Of a stretch of 64,000 bases of DNA, positions 1-9,216 are shown one piece after another. Every line of letters begins with the position of its first letter. Positions within the stretch are counted from its first letter, which is position 1. The stretch lies in NCBI GenBank assembly GCA_937876315.1, contig CALEHQ010000041.1, positions 203,953-267,952 of the forward strand, read 5' to 3'. The notes below the pieces were generated by a model that saw nothing but the letters and a program-made list of their open reading frames with translations, had not been told where the DNA came from and ran no database searches. The translations under genes and the position numbers were made by a program. The DNA is from an uncultured Actinomycetes bacterium (GTDB taxonomy: Bacteria; Actinomycetota; Acidimicrobiia; Acidimicrobiales; Acidimicrobilacustridaceae).

Positions 1-641
1 TGTACCCGCTGTTCTTCACCAGTTTCGTTATCGATGACTTCCTCCTCGACAACGAAGACTTCGGTGCGACCCAAGCAGTGGTCTCAAGCGCTTCAAGTAA
101 AACCGCAATTGGGTTCGCCCAATTAGCAAAGCAACGTGAACTGAAGACAGTCGGCCTCACCTCCGCGGGTAATCGGGCGTTCGTTGAATCGCTCAATGTG
201 TATTCAGAAGTAGTCACCTACGACGCCGTCGACTCCATCGCTCCCGTTTCTGCGGTCTATGTGGACATCGCCGGCAATCAAGATCTCCTCCGCGACGTTC
301 ATGCCCACCTTGACGGGTTTCTCAACCACTCGATGGTCGTTGGCAATACGAACTGGAACCACAAGGCGACCAACACCAGTGCACTACCTGCACCCACACC
401 AGAGTTTCTCTTTGCGCCGACGCAGATCTCGAAGCGCACAAAGGAATGGGGTCGCGACGAACTCGACCAACGCATTGGTACCGCTTGGAGGAACTACTCC
501 GAATGGTGCGACACATGGCTCGAGTTTTCTGAGGCCGTTGGAAACGAAGAAGTCCTCGGCGTCTACGAAATACTTCGTAGCGGTCAGCCCGACCCGACGC
601 TTGGCTATATCTGTTCACTCCCTAACGAAGAGGCGAAATGA
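1..641 (+). CDS. DUF2855 family protein (C-terminal part, 5' end outside window)
   Basis: The reading frame is open from base 3, so the gene starts upstream of the window; the internal GTG at 78 is not a convincing start. The visible 212 codons resemble the C-terminal half of DUF2855 proteins, which are Rossmann-like and distantly related to quinone oxidoreductases. A glycine-poor nucleotide-binding-like stretch (VSSASSKTAIG) near the start matches the pattern expected there. The enzymatic reaction of DUF2855 proteins is not established. The stop codon overlaps the start of the following TetR gene (ATGA), so the two are probably translated together and the regulator may control this gene. Confidence 0.7.
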   Translation, partial: YPLFFTSFVIDDFLLDNEDFGATQAVVSSASSKTAIGFAQLAKQRELKTVGLTSAGNRAFVESLNVYSEVVTYDAVDSIAPVSAVYVDIAGNQDLLRDVHAHLDGFLNHSMVVGNTNWNHKATNTSALPAPTPEFLFAPTQISKRTKEWGRDELDQRIGTAWRNYSEWCDTWLEFSEAVGNEEVLGVYEILRSGQPDPTLGYICSLPNEEAK

Positions 642-1264
642 ATACTCCACTTCTCCCCGAAACCTCGAACACGTTGTCAGTTGATGGGCGGACTGCCCGT
701 CGAGACCGCGGCCGAACCGCCGTACTCGAAGCTGCCCTCGACCTGTTTGAACAAGAGAACCTCGAACCAACACCAGAGCAGATCGCTCTGCGAGCAGGTG
801 TCTCAACGCGTTCGGTCTACCGCTATTTCCAGGATCGAGATGAACTCGTTCGGGCGATCATCGCTCACAAGCAGCTGAAGATCCTGCCCCTTTTCCACAT
901 TGAAAACATCGGGAAGGGAGATCTCGATTCGCGGCTATCCAGACTGGTCGACTCCCGTCTCAGGGTGTACGACGCCATCGGTGCAACCGCTCGCGCCATG
1001 GCGATCAAAGCATCGAGCGACCCTGTCATTAGCGAGCAGATCCAGTTCAGAAAATCAGTCTTCCGAGAGCAGATCGAAGTCAACTTTCGCCAGGAGTTCG
1101 AACGCATGACCTCTCCGCAGCGGAACAACTCACTGAATGCGATCGATGCGCTTACGCAACTCGATGCACTCGACCGCTTCCATGTTGATCTCCAACTTTC
1201 TCTCGATGAAACCCGCGACCTCCTCTTTGCATCGATCCAAGCACTTCTCACTATCGCTTTGTAG
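638..1264 (+). CDS. TetR/AcrR-family transcriptional regulator
   Basis: A 208-residue one-domain-plus-ligand-domain repressor. The N-terminal helix-turn-helix spans about residues 25-75, with the typical ending SVYRYFQDRDELV; the rest is a divergent helical ligand-binding domain. It overlaps the upstream DUF2855 gene by four bases and lies 87 bases before a haloalkane dehalogenase, so it probably regulates one or both. The inducer cannot be read from the sequence. Confidence 0.88.
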   Translation: MNTPLLPETSNTLSVDGRTARRDRGRTAVLEAALDLFEQENLEPTPEQIALRAGVSTRSVYRYFQDRDELVRAIIAHKQLKILPLFHIENIGKGDLDSRLSRLVDSRLRVYDAIGATARAMAIKASSDPVISEQIQFRKSVFREQIEVNFRQEFERMTSPQRNNSLNAIDALTQLDALDRFHVDLQLSLDETRDLLFASIQALLTIAL

Positions 1265-1351
1265 CCCGTTTCCTAAGCGCTCATACCGTCCAGAGAAGAC
1301 CAGTTATGGCCGAGCAACTTGAACACAGTCGCGACAGACGAAAGCAGAACA

Positions 1352-2266
1352 ATGGAATTCCTGCGCACTCCCGACGATCGATTTGTTGGTCTTGAGGGCT
1401 ACGACTTCGAGCCGCACTATCGATCGATTATTACTGCCGACGGCACCGCGCTCCGATTTCATTTCATCGACGAAGGGCCGCGTGATGTCGACCCAGTGCT
1501 CTTGCTACACGGCAACCCATCGTGGTCCTACTTGCATCGCAAGATGATCCGCGGACTCGTGGCCCGCGGCCATCGCGTTCTCGCACTCGACCTCATTGGA
1601 ATGGGTCGCTCCGACAAACCCACGAACAAAGCCGATTACTCACTGGCCAACCACATCGATTGGATGGGTCAGTGGCTTGAAGCCGAGGACCTCACCAACA
1701 TCACGTTGTATTGCCAAGACTGGGGCGGCATCACTGGCCTCAACATGCTGCCGTTTCACGGCGACCGTTTCGCTCGCGTCATCGCGTCCAACACCGGGGT
1801 TCCTGCTGGCGAAGGTGCCACGAAGGGCATTGAGAATTGGCTTGCCTTCGTAAGCAGCGTTGAAGAACTTCCGATTGGCGGCGTCATGCATAGCGGAACA
1901 ACGCGAAAACTTTCCGATGGCGAAAAAGCTGCATACGAGGCCCCATTCCCCGATGGAACCTACCAAGCCTCTCCTCTTATCTTTCCCTTCCTCATCCCCG
2001 TTCAACCCGACAACCCGGGCGTCCCGATGTGTCTCGAAATGTGGACTTACCTCGAGACATGGACGAAACCGTTCCTCACAGTTTTCGGATCAGAAGATGA
2101 GATCTCCTACAAAGCCGGGGCCCACCTGAAGCTGCAACGAAAGATTCCCGGTGCGGCCAACCAAAAGCACATCGTGATCGAGGGCGCCAGTCACTTCATT
2201 CAAGAGGATGCGCCCGATCAACTCGTTGAAATCATCGACCACTTCACAAAGGAAGACCAGCGGTGA
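1352..2266 (+). CDS. Haloalkane dehalogenase-like alpha/beta hydrolase
   Basis: Hydrolyses a carbon-halogen bond through an aspartate nucleophile if the family assignment holds. The opening (LRTPDDRF, then GYDFEPHY) is that of haloalkane dehalogenases. The oxyanion segment is HGNPSWSY, the nucleophile elbow is CQDWGG with Asp and the neighbouring halide-binding Trp, and the catalytic His is in GASHFIQED. The Asn after HG together with the Trp is the usual halide-stabilising pair. A TTG start at 1319 would add 11 residues that homologues lack, so I prefer the ATG at 1352. Epoxide hydrolases share the fold and Asp nucleophile, but the N-terminal signature favours a dehalogenase. The cap domain decides substrate and cannot be read. 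Confidence 0.82.
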   Translation: MEFLRTPDDRFVGLEGYDFEPHYRSIITADGTALRFHFIDEGPRDVDPVLLLHGNPSWSYLHRKMIRGLVARGHRVLALDLIGMGRSDKPTNKADYSLANHIDWMGQWLEAEDLTNITLYCQDWGGITGLNMLPFHGDRFARVIASNTGVPAGEGATKGIENWLAFVSSVEELPIGGVMHSGTTRKLSDGEKAAYEAPFPDGTYQASPLIFPFLIPVQPDNPGVPMCLEMWTYLETWTKPFLTVFGSEDEISYKAGAHLKLQRKIPGAANQKHIVIEGASHFIQEDAPDQLVEIIDHFTKEDQR

Positions 2267-2309
2267 GTTGCTTAACGATCATCACGTACAGCCCGAAAAC
2301 TAAGGACAA

Positions 2310-2948
2310 ATGATGAACGCCGAAAAGCCCGAACGACTTGTTCCCAATATGCGCAATGTCCGCTACGGCGAGGTGCTCACCGTCTATTCGCGCGAAGGCC
2401 GATTCGAAGCCGAGGTCTACGGCACTCAGTTGATAAACGACTGCCCTCAGGAACTCTGGGAAACACTCGACGCCAACGCAATTGCTGCCGAGACGGGCGC
2501 CATCGCCGTAAAACTCAACGGACCTCGATACTGGACCTTGGATGCGTTTGGCCAGAAACTCGCTGTGGCCGATCCCGTCCTACGGGATTTCAACGGGATC
2601 ACAATGCGTCGCATCGCCACCGTTGACCTTGGTGAGATTCCCAAGCTTGGGCCGTACACCGAAACGAAGGTCAACCGCGGCGTGATCTTCTTTTGGGACG
2701 AAGGTCAGACGGTTCACGAACTCGTGAATCCCGATGGTCTTGCCTACATCATGCAAGCGCTTTGTATCGGCGTCGATCCATCAATGACTCCTGAGTCATT
2801 GCTCACACTCGGAGAGCGACTCGCACTTCCCGAAGGCTGGTCGTACCGGACTCGCGTCTTAGACGAAGAACTCATCGTCGATACAACTGCGACAATCGCA
2901 ACTGTCCTTCAAGACGAGTTCGAGAACTCCTACACCCTGCCATTCTGA
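2310..2948 (+). CDS. Conserved-looking hypothetical protein, 212 aa
   Basis: I do not recognise a domain. The protein is soluble, without signal peptide or membrane segments, and has a mixed alpha/beta composition. A Shine-Dalgarno-like AAGGA lies just before two consecutive ATG codons (2310 and 2313). The stop is directly followed by the desaturase frame, and the dehalogenase ends 43 bases upstream, so the three genes probably form one transcript. That context suggests a role in the same catabolic step, for example as a small accessory or binding protein, but nothing in the sequence proves it. Confidence 0.6.
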   Translation: MMNAEKPERLVPNMRNVRYGEVLTVYSREGRFEAEVYGTQLINDCPQELWETLDANAIAAETGAIAVKLNGPRYWTLDAFGQKLAVADPVLRDFNGITMRRIATVDLGEIPKLGPYTETKVNRGVIFFWDEGQTVHELVNPDGLAYIMQALCIGVDPSMTPESLLTLGERLALPEGWSYRTRVLDEELIVDTTATIATVLQDEFENSYTLPF

Positions 2949-2960
2949 TTGGATTCCCCG

Positions 2961-3908
2961 ATGACCACTGACGAACGTCGCCTCGCTCTGCGCGAAGAAC
3001 GCACCCAGGCTGCCCCCTATTGGGGGAAGGTTGAGCCTCGGATCATCTTGACGTTCCTGCTCTTCTCCGCAGCATGGATTGGTGTCATCGTTCTCGGAGT
3101 GAACGGAACCATCCCGCTTTGGTTGGGCCTGATTCTCAACACGGTCATTGCGTCAACCTTCTATATGCCGATGCATGAAGCGACCCACGGGAACATTTGG
3201 GGTCGTACGACATCGGGCAAGTGGATCGAAGATCTCATCGGAATGCTTTGTGCAATCCCACTGGGCTTCTCCTACAAAGCGCATCGTCCGTCACATATGC
3301 GGCATCACGCGCACACAAACGATCCACTGAAAGATCCTGACTTCCACACTGCGGGACCAATGCATACCGTCCTGAAGAGTTGGTATGGCCAAGTGATGTT
3401 GGCAACGTTTCTTCCGGTATTCGCATTTATCCCTGCGGCTCGCAAACTTCTACCGACCGTAATGTTGGTCATGATGCGAGCAGAAACGGGAAGCAAGAAG
3501 TTGGGGCTCATTCAGTTGCGCTTTTGGTTCTTCACACACGCGTTTCTCGTACTTGCGATTCTCACCGGTTACGGATGGCAAGCGTTGATGCTCTGGTATC
3601 TGCCGTCGCGCATTCAGGCACTCTGGCTCCTCACGATATTTGCGTGGTTTCCCCATCATCCGGCAACGGAGGTCGGTCGTTATGGCGATACACGCGTTGC
3701 CGTGTTTCCAGGATCGCGATGGCTCATCCGGGGCCATGACCACCATGCTGTCCATCACCTCTTCCCACGCGTTCCCCACTACCGGCTTCGCAAACTCTGG
3801 GCCGATATTGCAGATGACATGGTTGCAAAGGGTGTGCGCAGTGAAGGCAAAGCACTCAGTGCGACCGGCCCCATCAATCTGAGAGCGAACCCAACACAAC
3901 GAACGTGA
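2961..3908 (+). CDS. Membrane fatty-acid desaturase / hydroxylase family protein
   Basis: A diiron membrane oxygenase. The three histidine boxes of the family are all present: HEATH near residue 75, HMRHHAHT near 115, and HHAVHHLFP near 260, with hydrophobic hairpins between them. Members desaturate or hydroxylate acyl chains, alkanes or carotenoids; the electron donor is not encoded nearby, although an FAD/NAD oxidoreductase lies at 5.4 kb. A TTG at 2949 also opens the frame, but the ATG at 2961 is the more ordinary start. The 3' end overlaps the convergent TetR gene by 35 bases. Confidence 0.8.
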   Translation: MTTDERRLALREERTQAAPYWGKVEPRIILTFLLFSAAWIGVIVLGVNGTIPLWLGLILNTVIASTFYMPMHEATHGNIWGRTTSGKWIEDLIGMLCAIPLGFSYKAHRPSHMRHHAHTNDPLKDPDFHTAGPMHTVLKSWYGQVMLATFLPVFAFIPAARKLLPTVMLVMMRAETGSKKLGLIQLRFWFFTHAFLVLAILTGYGWQALMLWYLPSRIQALWLLTIFAWFPHHPATEVGRYGDTRVAVFPGSRWLIRGHDHHAVHHLFPRVPHYRLRKLWADIADDMVAKGVRSEGKALSATGPINLRANPTQRT

Positions 3909-4482
3909 CTGCCTCGATCGAAATCGCATCCCACGCCGGATTTGGCGCAGGTTCACATCCGATCTCGATGTAGATGCGACCGAGGATCTGGCCCCCCAGC
4001 CACTGGCTGAACGCCTCAAGATCGAGGTCTGGTCGAGTCCAACCGTTTTCCTTGAAAACCTTGAATCGTTCTGCGTTCTCGTGGAGAAATGCCCTCGCGG
4101 CATCTCCGATGATTGCCGCCAATTCCGGGCGTCCTTCAGCGCTACCAAAAGCAAAGATGCGCTGGAGGCGCGCCGGCGCCCTACTTGGCTCGTACACCAA
4201 CGTGAGAAGTTCGCGAATTGCTTCACGCAGCTCGGCACGACTTGAGACCTTCTCGAGGATTGCTTCCGCCACGGCGCCGAACTGGGAAAAGCCTCTTAAG
4301 ACCCGCTCGGCCTGGGCGGCGCTAACCAATCCATCACGGCTCCCGAAGAAGTGGTAGATCGACGGGGGCGTCACGTCCACTGCGACCTCGATGTCGTGGA
4401 CACGCAGACCCGCTTCACCGCTCGTCTCGATGATCCTGATGGCTTCATCGAGAATTTTCTGATGGGTGGGGTGGCGTTCCAT
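3874..4482 (-). CDS. TetR-family transcriptional regulator
   Basis: A 202-residue repressor with the helix-turn-helix at about residues 10-55 (ending SIYHFFGSRDGLV). It is divergent from the enoyl-CoA hydratase gene at 4571, with about 90 bases between the two starts, the usual arrangement for a TetR repressor controlling its neighbour and itself. It converges on, and overlaps by 35 bases, the desaturase gene. Confidence 0.87.
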   Translation of the reverse strand: MERHPTHQKILDEAIRIIETSGEAGLRVHDIEVAVDVTPPSIYHFFGSRDGLVSAAQAERVLRGFSQFGAVAEAILEKVSSRAELREAIRELLTLVYEPSRAPARLQRIFAFGSAEGRPELAAIIGDAARAFLHENAERFKVFKENGWTRPDLDLEAFSQWLGGQILGRIYIEIGCEPAPNPAWDAISIEAVTFVVLGSLSD

Positions 4483-4570
4483 TGCTCCCGACCTTAGGTT
4501 CCCTCGCCGCCACGCTCAACGATCTGACGTAGTAAACCTCAGGTCTCTAATTACTCAGGGGAGTGCCCAA

Positions 4571-5374
4571 ATGTCTGAACCGTTAGTGCTAGTCGAAGCC
4601 GAGGGTCCGATCCTCGTCGTCACAATCAACCGTCCCGAAAAGAAGAACGCTGCGAACGCAGAAGTTCTCTGTCGTTTGTACGACGCCTGGGTTCGACTCG
4701 ATACCGATGATTCCCTCCGCGTTGCCATCCTCACCGGCAAGGGCGACACCTTTTGTGCGGGCATGGACCTCGCTGAGATCGGCCGCTTGCGTGAAGGCAT
4801 CGTCGACAACGAGTGGTTACAGCGATTCAAGGATCAGCCCGAGGTCATCCTTGGTGGCTGGCTCAAGACCTACCGGCCCACCAAGCCAGTGATCCTTGCT
4901 GCCGAGGGATTTGCCCGTGCCGGCGGAACCGAAATTCTCCAAGGAACCGATATTCGCGTCGCAGGCGAGAGCGCAGTGTTCGGAGTGACCGAAGTGCAAC
5001 GCGGCCTGTTTCCCATGGCTGGTTCGGCTGTTCGACTTCGCCGACAGATCGGCTACGCCGTCGCTGCCGAAATGTTGCTTGCTGGTGACGACCTCACCGC
5101 TCAGCGCGCACATGAACTTGGTCTCGTCAATCACGTTGTGCCCGATGGTCAAGCGCTTAATAAGGCCAAAGAGATCGCCACACGCATTGCTCGCAACGGC
5201 CCTCTTGCTGTTCAGGGAATTCTCGCAACTCTGCGCGAAACCGAAGCAATGCCTGAGACCGATGCGTTCAACATTGAGATGAAGCACGGCGGCAAGGTCA
5301 TGCAGTCGAAGGACGCTGCCGAAGGCCCACGCGCGTTCCTCGAAAAGCGCGATCCCGTCTTCACCGGCGAATGA
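4571..5374 (+). CDS. Enoyl-CoA hydratase / crotonase family
   Basis: A 267-residue crotonase-fold enzyme acting on CoA thioesters. The oxyanion-hole segment FCAGMDL is at residues 61-67 and the second at RAGGTEI (116-122). Glu121 and Glu141 align in spacing with the two catalytic glutamates of rat enoyl-CoA hydratase, so hydratase activity is plausible. A longer frame opens at 4466, but a GGGAG ribosome site sits just before the ATG at 4571, and family homology starts there. It is 13 bases from the next gene and divergent from a TetR repressor. Confidence 0.87.
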   Translation: MSEPLVLVEAEGPILVVTINRPEKKNAANAEVLCRLYDAWVRLDTDDSLRVAILTGKGDTFCAGMDLAEIGRLREGIVDNEWLQRFKDQPEVILGGWLKTYRPTKPVILAAEGFARAGGTEILQGTDIRVAGESAVFGVTEVQRGLFPMAGSAVRLRRQIGYAVAAEMLLAGDDLTAQRAHELGLVNHVVPDGQALNKAKEIATRIARNGPLAVQGILATLRETEAMPETDAFNIEMKHGGKVMQSKDAAEGPRAFLEKRDPVFTGE

Positions 5375-5387
5375 GAAGGGCGAACCG

Positions 5388-6512
5388 ATGAGTTCGTCAC
5401 GTAAACCAACAGTGATCGTTGCTGGGCTAGGCGATACCGGGGCACTCATCGCCACTCGTTTGACGCGAACATGCAACGTCGTAGGTATCTCGACGCGCCC
5501 AGCGCTTGTTAGTGGACAAGAACTAGGAACCCGCCTTATCGATCTCCCCCGATGGCGACGCACCTACCTCATTCCCTATCGGCGATTCCGCAAACTCGAC
5601 TCAGTCGATGTCATCCACGGCCACATCTCGAACGTCGACTTCAACGGTTCCAAGATCTCTGTTGAACTTGCCAATGGCTCTTCTCGCGAGGTTGGGTACG
5701 ACTACTTCGTGATTGCAACAGGCGTTTCGAACGGATTCTGGCGCCACGACCGTGTTGAAGATCTTGCAACGATTGATACCGAACTTTCGGCCATCAACGC
5801 TGAACTTGCGAACGCCTCAACCATCGCCGTCGTCGGTGGCGGCGCAACCGGCGTGAGCGTTGCTGACAATCTCGCTCGTGGCGGGAACGCATCAGTGCAC
5901 CTCTTCCACAGCGGCGATGAACCACTGCCGGGTTATCACCCCAGCGTTCGCCGCTGGATGGCACGCCAACTCGCGACCGACGGCGTCACCGTTCATCCCA
6001 ACCACCGAGCCGTCGTTCCCGAAGGGTTTTCCGGAGACCAACTCACGCATGATCCTGTTGCGTGGTCGACCGGCCAAGAACCATTCGATGCTGATGTCAC
6101 GTTGTGGGCACTTGGTGGCGTCACTCCCCACACCAAGTTCCTCCCGGCGTCGGTACTTGATGACGAGGGTTTCGTCCTCGTTGACAAGAACCTGCGAGTT
6201 CCAGATCACTCAAACGTTTTTGCTGTCGGCGACGTTGCGGCAAGCGATCCTCTTCGCAGCTCGGCACGAAACTGGGGCTTCCGCGTTGTTGTCTCAAACG
6301 TGAAAGAACTCGTTCGCGGCCGTCCTTCGAAACTCAAGACCTACAAAGCATCAGAGTATCGATGGGGTTCAATCCTCGGTCTTCAAGACGAGGGACTCAC
6401 CGTCGTCCAGCCCAACGGAAAACGCTTTCGCATCCCCCGCAAACTCGCAGAGCCCCTGCTCTTCAGCGTGTTTGTGCAACGAATTCTTTACGGTGGATTG
6501 CGGCGAAACTGA
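5388..6512 (+). CDS. FAD-dependent pyridine nucleotide oxidoreductase (NDH-2/AIFM2-like)
   Basis: A two-dinucleotide-domain flavoprotein of 374 residues. The FAD-binding GLGDTG is at about 14-19, the NAD(P)H-binding GGGATG near 148, and the second FAD contact (NVFAVGDVA) near 278. This order matches type II NADH dehydrogenases and AIF-M2/FSP1-like quinone reductases. No redox-active CxxC or CxxxxC is present, so it is not a disulfide reductase. It could pass electrons to the desaturase or monooxygenase of the region; that is inference from context. It follows the crotonase by 13 bases. Confidence 0.75.
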   Translation: MSSSRKPTVIVAGLGDTGALIATRLTRTCNVVGISTRPALVSGQELGTRLIDLPRWRRTYLIPYRRFRKLDSVDVIHGHISNVDFNGSKISVELANGSSREVGYDYFVIATGVSNGFWRHDRVEDLATIDTELSAINAELANASTIAVVGGGATGVSVADNLARGGNASVHLFHSGDEPLPGYHPSVRRWMARQLATDGVTVHPNHRAVVPEGFSGDQLTHDPVAWSTGQEPFDADVTLWALGGVTPHTKFLPASVLDDEGFVLVDKNLRVPDHSNVFAVGDVAASDPLRSSARNWGFRVVVSNVKELVRGRPSKLKTYKASEYRWGSILGLQDEGLTVVQPNGKRFRIPRKLAEPLLFSVFVQRILYGGLRRN

Positions 6513-6621
6513 ATTGCTTCAATCTCGCGTCTGAATAGGACGTTGACGGCCATTTTCTCAGCACGCGACATCACCTCCGCTTTAGTGTCCATCACATGTT
6601 GTTCAGCGCCATGGGGGAATT

Positions 6622-7647
6622 ATGAAATCAGTGCAGCGGATAGACGGAACAATTGAGGTTCGCGAAAGCGAGCGCCCAATCCCGGGACCAAATCAGGCCC
6701 TCCTTCGAATGTCAACGAGCGGTGTCTGCCACTCCGACCTTCATCTCGCACGCGGCGATTGGAAGTTCGCTACAGGGAACGGACCGCTCGGCCACGAAGG
6801 AATCGGGGTTGTCGAAGCACTCGGTCCCGGCGCCGAAGAGTGTGTCTCGATTGGAGATCGCGTCATACTCGGTCTCGGCGGAACCGGTGGCGAGCACTGG
6901 TGTGGTCGATGCCGCTATTGCATTGCCGGCGAACCACGACATTGCGCCAATTCCGTAGGAATCATCGGAACCTTCGCCGAATATTTCACAGTGTGGGCGC
7001 CGTCGCTGGTCGTACTCCCCGACTCCGTGAGTGATCTCGAAGCTCCGCTGGCCTGCGGCGGTTTGACTGCCTACGGAGCGGTTAAGAAGCTCACACAACA
7101 CGGCATCATTCCCGGGTCCACGGTTGCGATTGTCGGTGCCGCCGGCGGGCTTGGCCACTACGCCGTCCAACTCGCTGCCGCATTCGGTTATCGCGTCATC
7201 GCGATTGATGTCGGCGATGATCGGTTGGCTTTTGCGACCGAATTGGGAGCCGAGGTCGCCATCGAAGCAAACGATGCTCGCCAGCGAGTCGCAAACGAAT
7301 TCGGAGGCGTTGACGCAGCAATTGTCTTCACCGCGAACATCGCTGGCTATCAGCTCGGATTCGATCTTCTCGGCAAGAAGAGTCTCTTCATCGCTGTCGG
7401 CCTCCCAGCAACAAGCCAAGGCCCTTTTGAGGTTGACCCGTTTCTCCTGTTTTACAAAGATCCGACCATTATCTTTTCTGCGGTTGGAACCGTTCAAGAC
7501 ATGAGGGAACTCGTTGATCTTGCCGCTCGGGGCATTGTCAAGACTCATGTTTCACGAACGGGCGGCCTCGAAGAACTGCCGACCATCTTTGATGAACTCG
7601 AGGCAAGTGCGTATCTCGGTCGCGCTGTCATCACCATCACTGACTGA
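6622..7647 (+). CDS. Zinc-dependent alcohol dehydrogenase (MDR superfamily)
   Basis: A 341-residue NAD(P)-dependent alcohol dehydrogenase. The catalytic-zinc ligands are Cys36 (GVCHSD) and His58-Glu59 (GHEG); the structural-zinc cysteines are 94, 97, 100 and 108. The coenzyme motif GAAGGLGHYAVQLA is in the second half. A GGGGG ribosome site precedes the ATG. It sits two bases from the following hydrolase gene, an alcohol-oxidising plus ester/lactone-cleaving pair that matches the ketone-oxidation chemistry encoded across the region. Confidence 0.87.
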   Translation: MKSVQRIDGTIEVRESERPIPGPNQALLRMSTSGVCHSDLHLARGDWKFATGNGPLGHEGIGVVEALGPGAEECVSIGDRVILGLGGTGGEHWCGRCRYCIAGEPRHCANSVGIIGTFAEYFTVWAPSLVVLPDSVSDLEAPLACGGLTAYGAVKKLTQHGIIPGSTVAIVGAAGGLGHYAVQLAAAFGYRVIAIDVGDDRLAFATELGAEVAIEANDARQRVANEFGGVDAAIVFTANIAGYQLGFDLLGKKSLFIAVGLPATSQGPFEVDPFLLFYKDPTIIFSAVGTVQDMRELVDLAARGIVKTHVSRTGGLEELPTIFDELEASAYLGRAVITITD

Positions 7648-7649
7648 AG

Positions 7650-8471
7650 ATGGAGCATCGATTCCTGACAGTCGATGATGGGATAACTCTTCACTACATC
7701 GCTGCCGGTTCAGGCCCGAACACTATTATTTTCGTTCATGGCTGGTGTTCCAACGCCAATCACTTCTCCTCTCAACTCACACACTTTTCCCGCATCTCGC
7801 GCGTCATTGCCATTGACCGTCGTGGTCATGGCGGATCGGAAGTGCCCAGTTCGGGATACGACGCAAGCCGCCACTCCCAAGACCTCTTGGCAATCCTTGA
7901 GCACGAAAATGTGCAATCAGCAGTGATCGTTGGACATGCAGGCGGTTGTCCTTCGGTCCTCACCTTTGCAACACAGCAGCCACCATTTTGTCGGGCACTC
8001 GTGCTTCTCGACACGAGGATTAGCGCGCAAGTTGATCTTGAGGGATCGGGGAAACAGTCACCACTTGCTCAAATGATCACATCAATTGATGACGACGAGG
8101 TATTTGCGCGGATCTACCGAGGCTTTGTTTCCAATCGGAATCCTGAACTCCAGAACACGGTCGTTCGCGACGCAATGGCCGTTCCCCGCTCAGTAGCCCA
8201 ACAAGACCTTGCCTCTATCGCTATCGATACCGTGGTACTTGCCCACGCCGTCCAATGTCCTGTGTTGTGGCTTACGGCCGATGAGCCAGACAAAGTCGTT
8301 CTTTCCTCAACGTTCGCCGATATCCGTTTTCAGCAATGCACAGAATCAGGACACTTCGTTCAACTCGAGGCTGCAGAAGAAGTGAACAAATCTATCGAGG
8401 AATTTCTTGTCGAAATAGGCCTGCAACTCACCACGGATTCGGAGATCCGGGAGCCGGGTAACCCGCGGTGA
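7650..8471 (+). CDS. Alpha/beta hydrolase with alanine at the nucleophile position
   Basis: A 273-residue alpha/beta-hydrolase fold protein. The oxyanion loop is HGWCSN near residue 30, and a histidine (ESGHFVQLE) and an aspartate (TADEPDKV) are in place for the triad. The nucleophile elbow reads G-H-A-G-G at residues 95-99, with codon GCA for Ala97 where serine is expected. That predicts loss of classical serine hydrolysis, or use of the fold for a different reaction. It is translationally linked to the upstream alcohol dehydrogenase and overlaps the convergent SDR gene by 44 bases. Confidence 0.75.
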   Translation: MEHRFLTVDDGITLHYIAAGSGPNTIIFVHGWCSNANHFSSQLTHFSRISRVIAIDRRGHGGSEVPSSGYDASRHSQDLLAILEHENVQSAVIVGHAGGCPSVLTFATQQPPFCRALVLLDTRISAQVDLEGSGKQSPLAQMITSIDDDEVFARIYRGFVSNRNPELQNTVVRDAMAVPRSVAQQDLASIAIDTVVLAHAVQCPVLWLTADEPDKVVLSSTFADIRFQQCTESGHFVQLEAAEEVNKSIEEFLVEIGLQLTTDSEIREPGNPR

Positions 8472-9216
8472 ATCCGCCGTCGACCACAAATTCTGATCCC
8501 GTGCAGTAGGAACTTTCGTTCGACGCCAGAAACACCGCCATCGCTGCCACCTCAGACGGCAACCCGGTGCGTTGAAGGGGAGCGTGTCGCTCGGTGTGTT
8601 CAGTTACCATCTCCGAAATCGCATCCGCCGAAACGCCATCGGGAAGTCCGAGCTCCGTGACGACATGGCCTGGGTTGATCGAGTTGACGCGAATAGAAAA
8701 TGGGCCCATCTCCATCGCCACGGCTTTGGTCATTCCGCGAACTGCCCACTTGCTGGCGATGTACGAAATGATCCGCGGCGAGCCCACCATGCCATCAATT
8801 GACGACATATTGATGATGGAACCATGGCCGGCGCGCTTCATCGCTGGAATAACCGACTTCATCCCGAGAAAGACACCGGTCTGGTTGACTTCTGTTACTC
8901 GCCGATAACTCTCAAGCGTAGTCTCGGCAATCGGCGCACCTTCAGCAAGACCGGCGTTGTTGACCAACACAGTGAGAGCGCCAAAGGCGCTCTCACCTTC
9001 GGCAAGGGCATACGCCCAAGACTCTTCGTCCGTTACATCGAGCTCTACGGCAATGGCCGACGATCCGATTTCAGCAGCGGTCTGTTGAGCAAGTTCCGTT
9101 CGTACATCAGCAATGCACACTCGAGCGCCTTCGTTCACAAACGCTTCGGCTATCGCCCGACCGAGTCCACGGGCTCCACCGGTGATGACTGCAACTTCTC
9201 CATCAAGCCGATTCAT
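8428..9216 (-). CDS. Short-chain dehydrogenase/reductase
   Basis: A 262-residue classical SDR. The cofactor motif TGGARGLG is at residues 12-19, NNAG at 86-89, catalytic Ser138/139, Tyr152 and Lys156. An Asp after the second strand (CIADVRT) favours NAD(H). The sequence resembles 3-alpha/20-beta hydroxysteroid-type dehydrogenases, but the substrate is unknown. The ATG at 9216 has a clear GAGGGG ribosome site; a GTG at 9231 is less likely. It is the last gene of the minus-strand operon beginning at 13078 and overlaps the end of the MDR gene before it. Confidence 0.85.
   Translation of the reverse strand: MNRLDGEVAVITGGARGLGRAIAEAFVNEGARVCIADVRTELAQQTAAEIGSSAIAVELDVTDEESWAYALAEGESAFGALTVLVNNAGLAEGAPIAETTLESYRRVTEVNQTGVFLGMKSVIPAMKRAGHGSIINMSSIDGMVGSPRIISYIASKWAVRGMTKAVAMEMGPFSIRVNSINPGHVVTELGLPDGVSADAISEMVTEHTERHAPLQRTGLPSEVAAMAVFLASNESSYCTGSEFVVDGGFTAGYPAPGSPNPW

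Noticed and set aside
5351..5374. Crotonase ends in PVFTGE, similar to the VPxFTG tag
   Set aside because: This ending is common in crotonases, the protein is cytosolic and the motif is not at the exact C-terminus, so it is coincidental.
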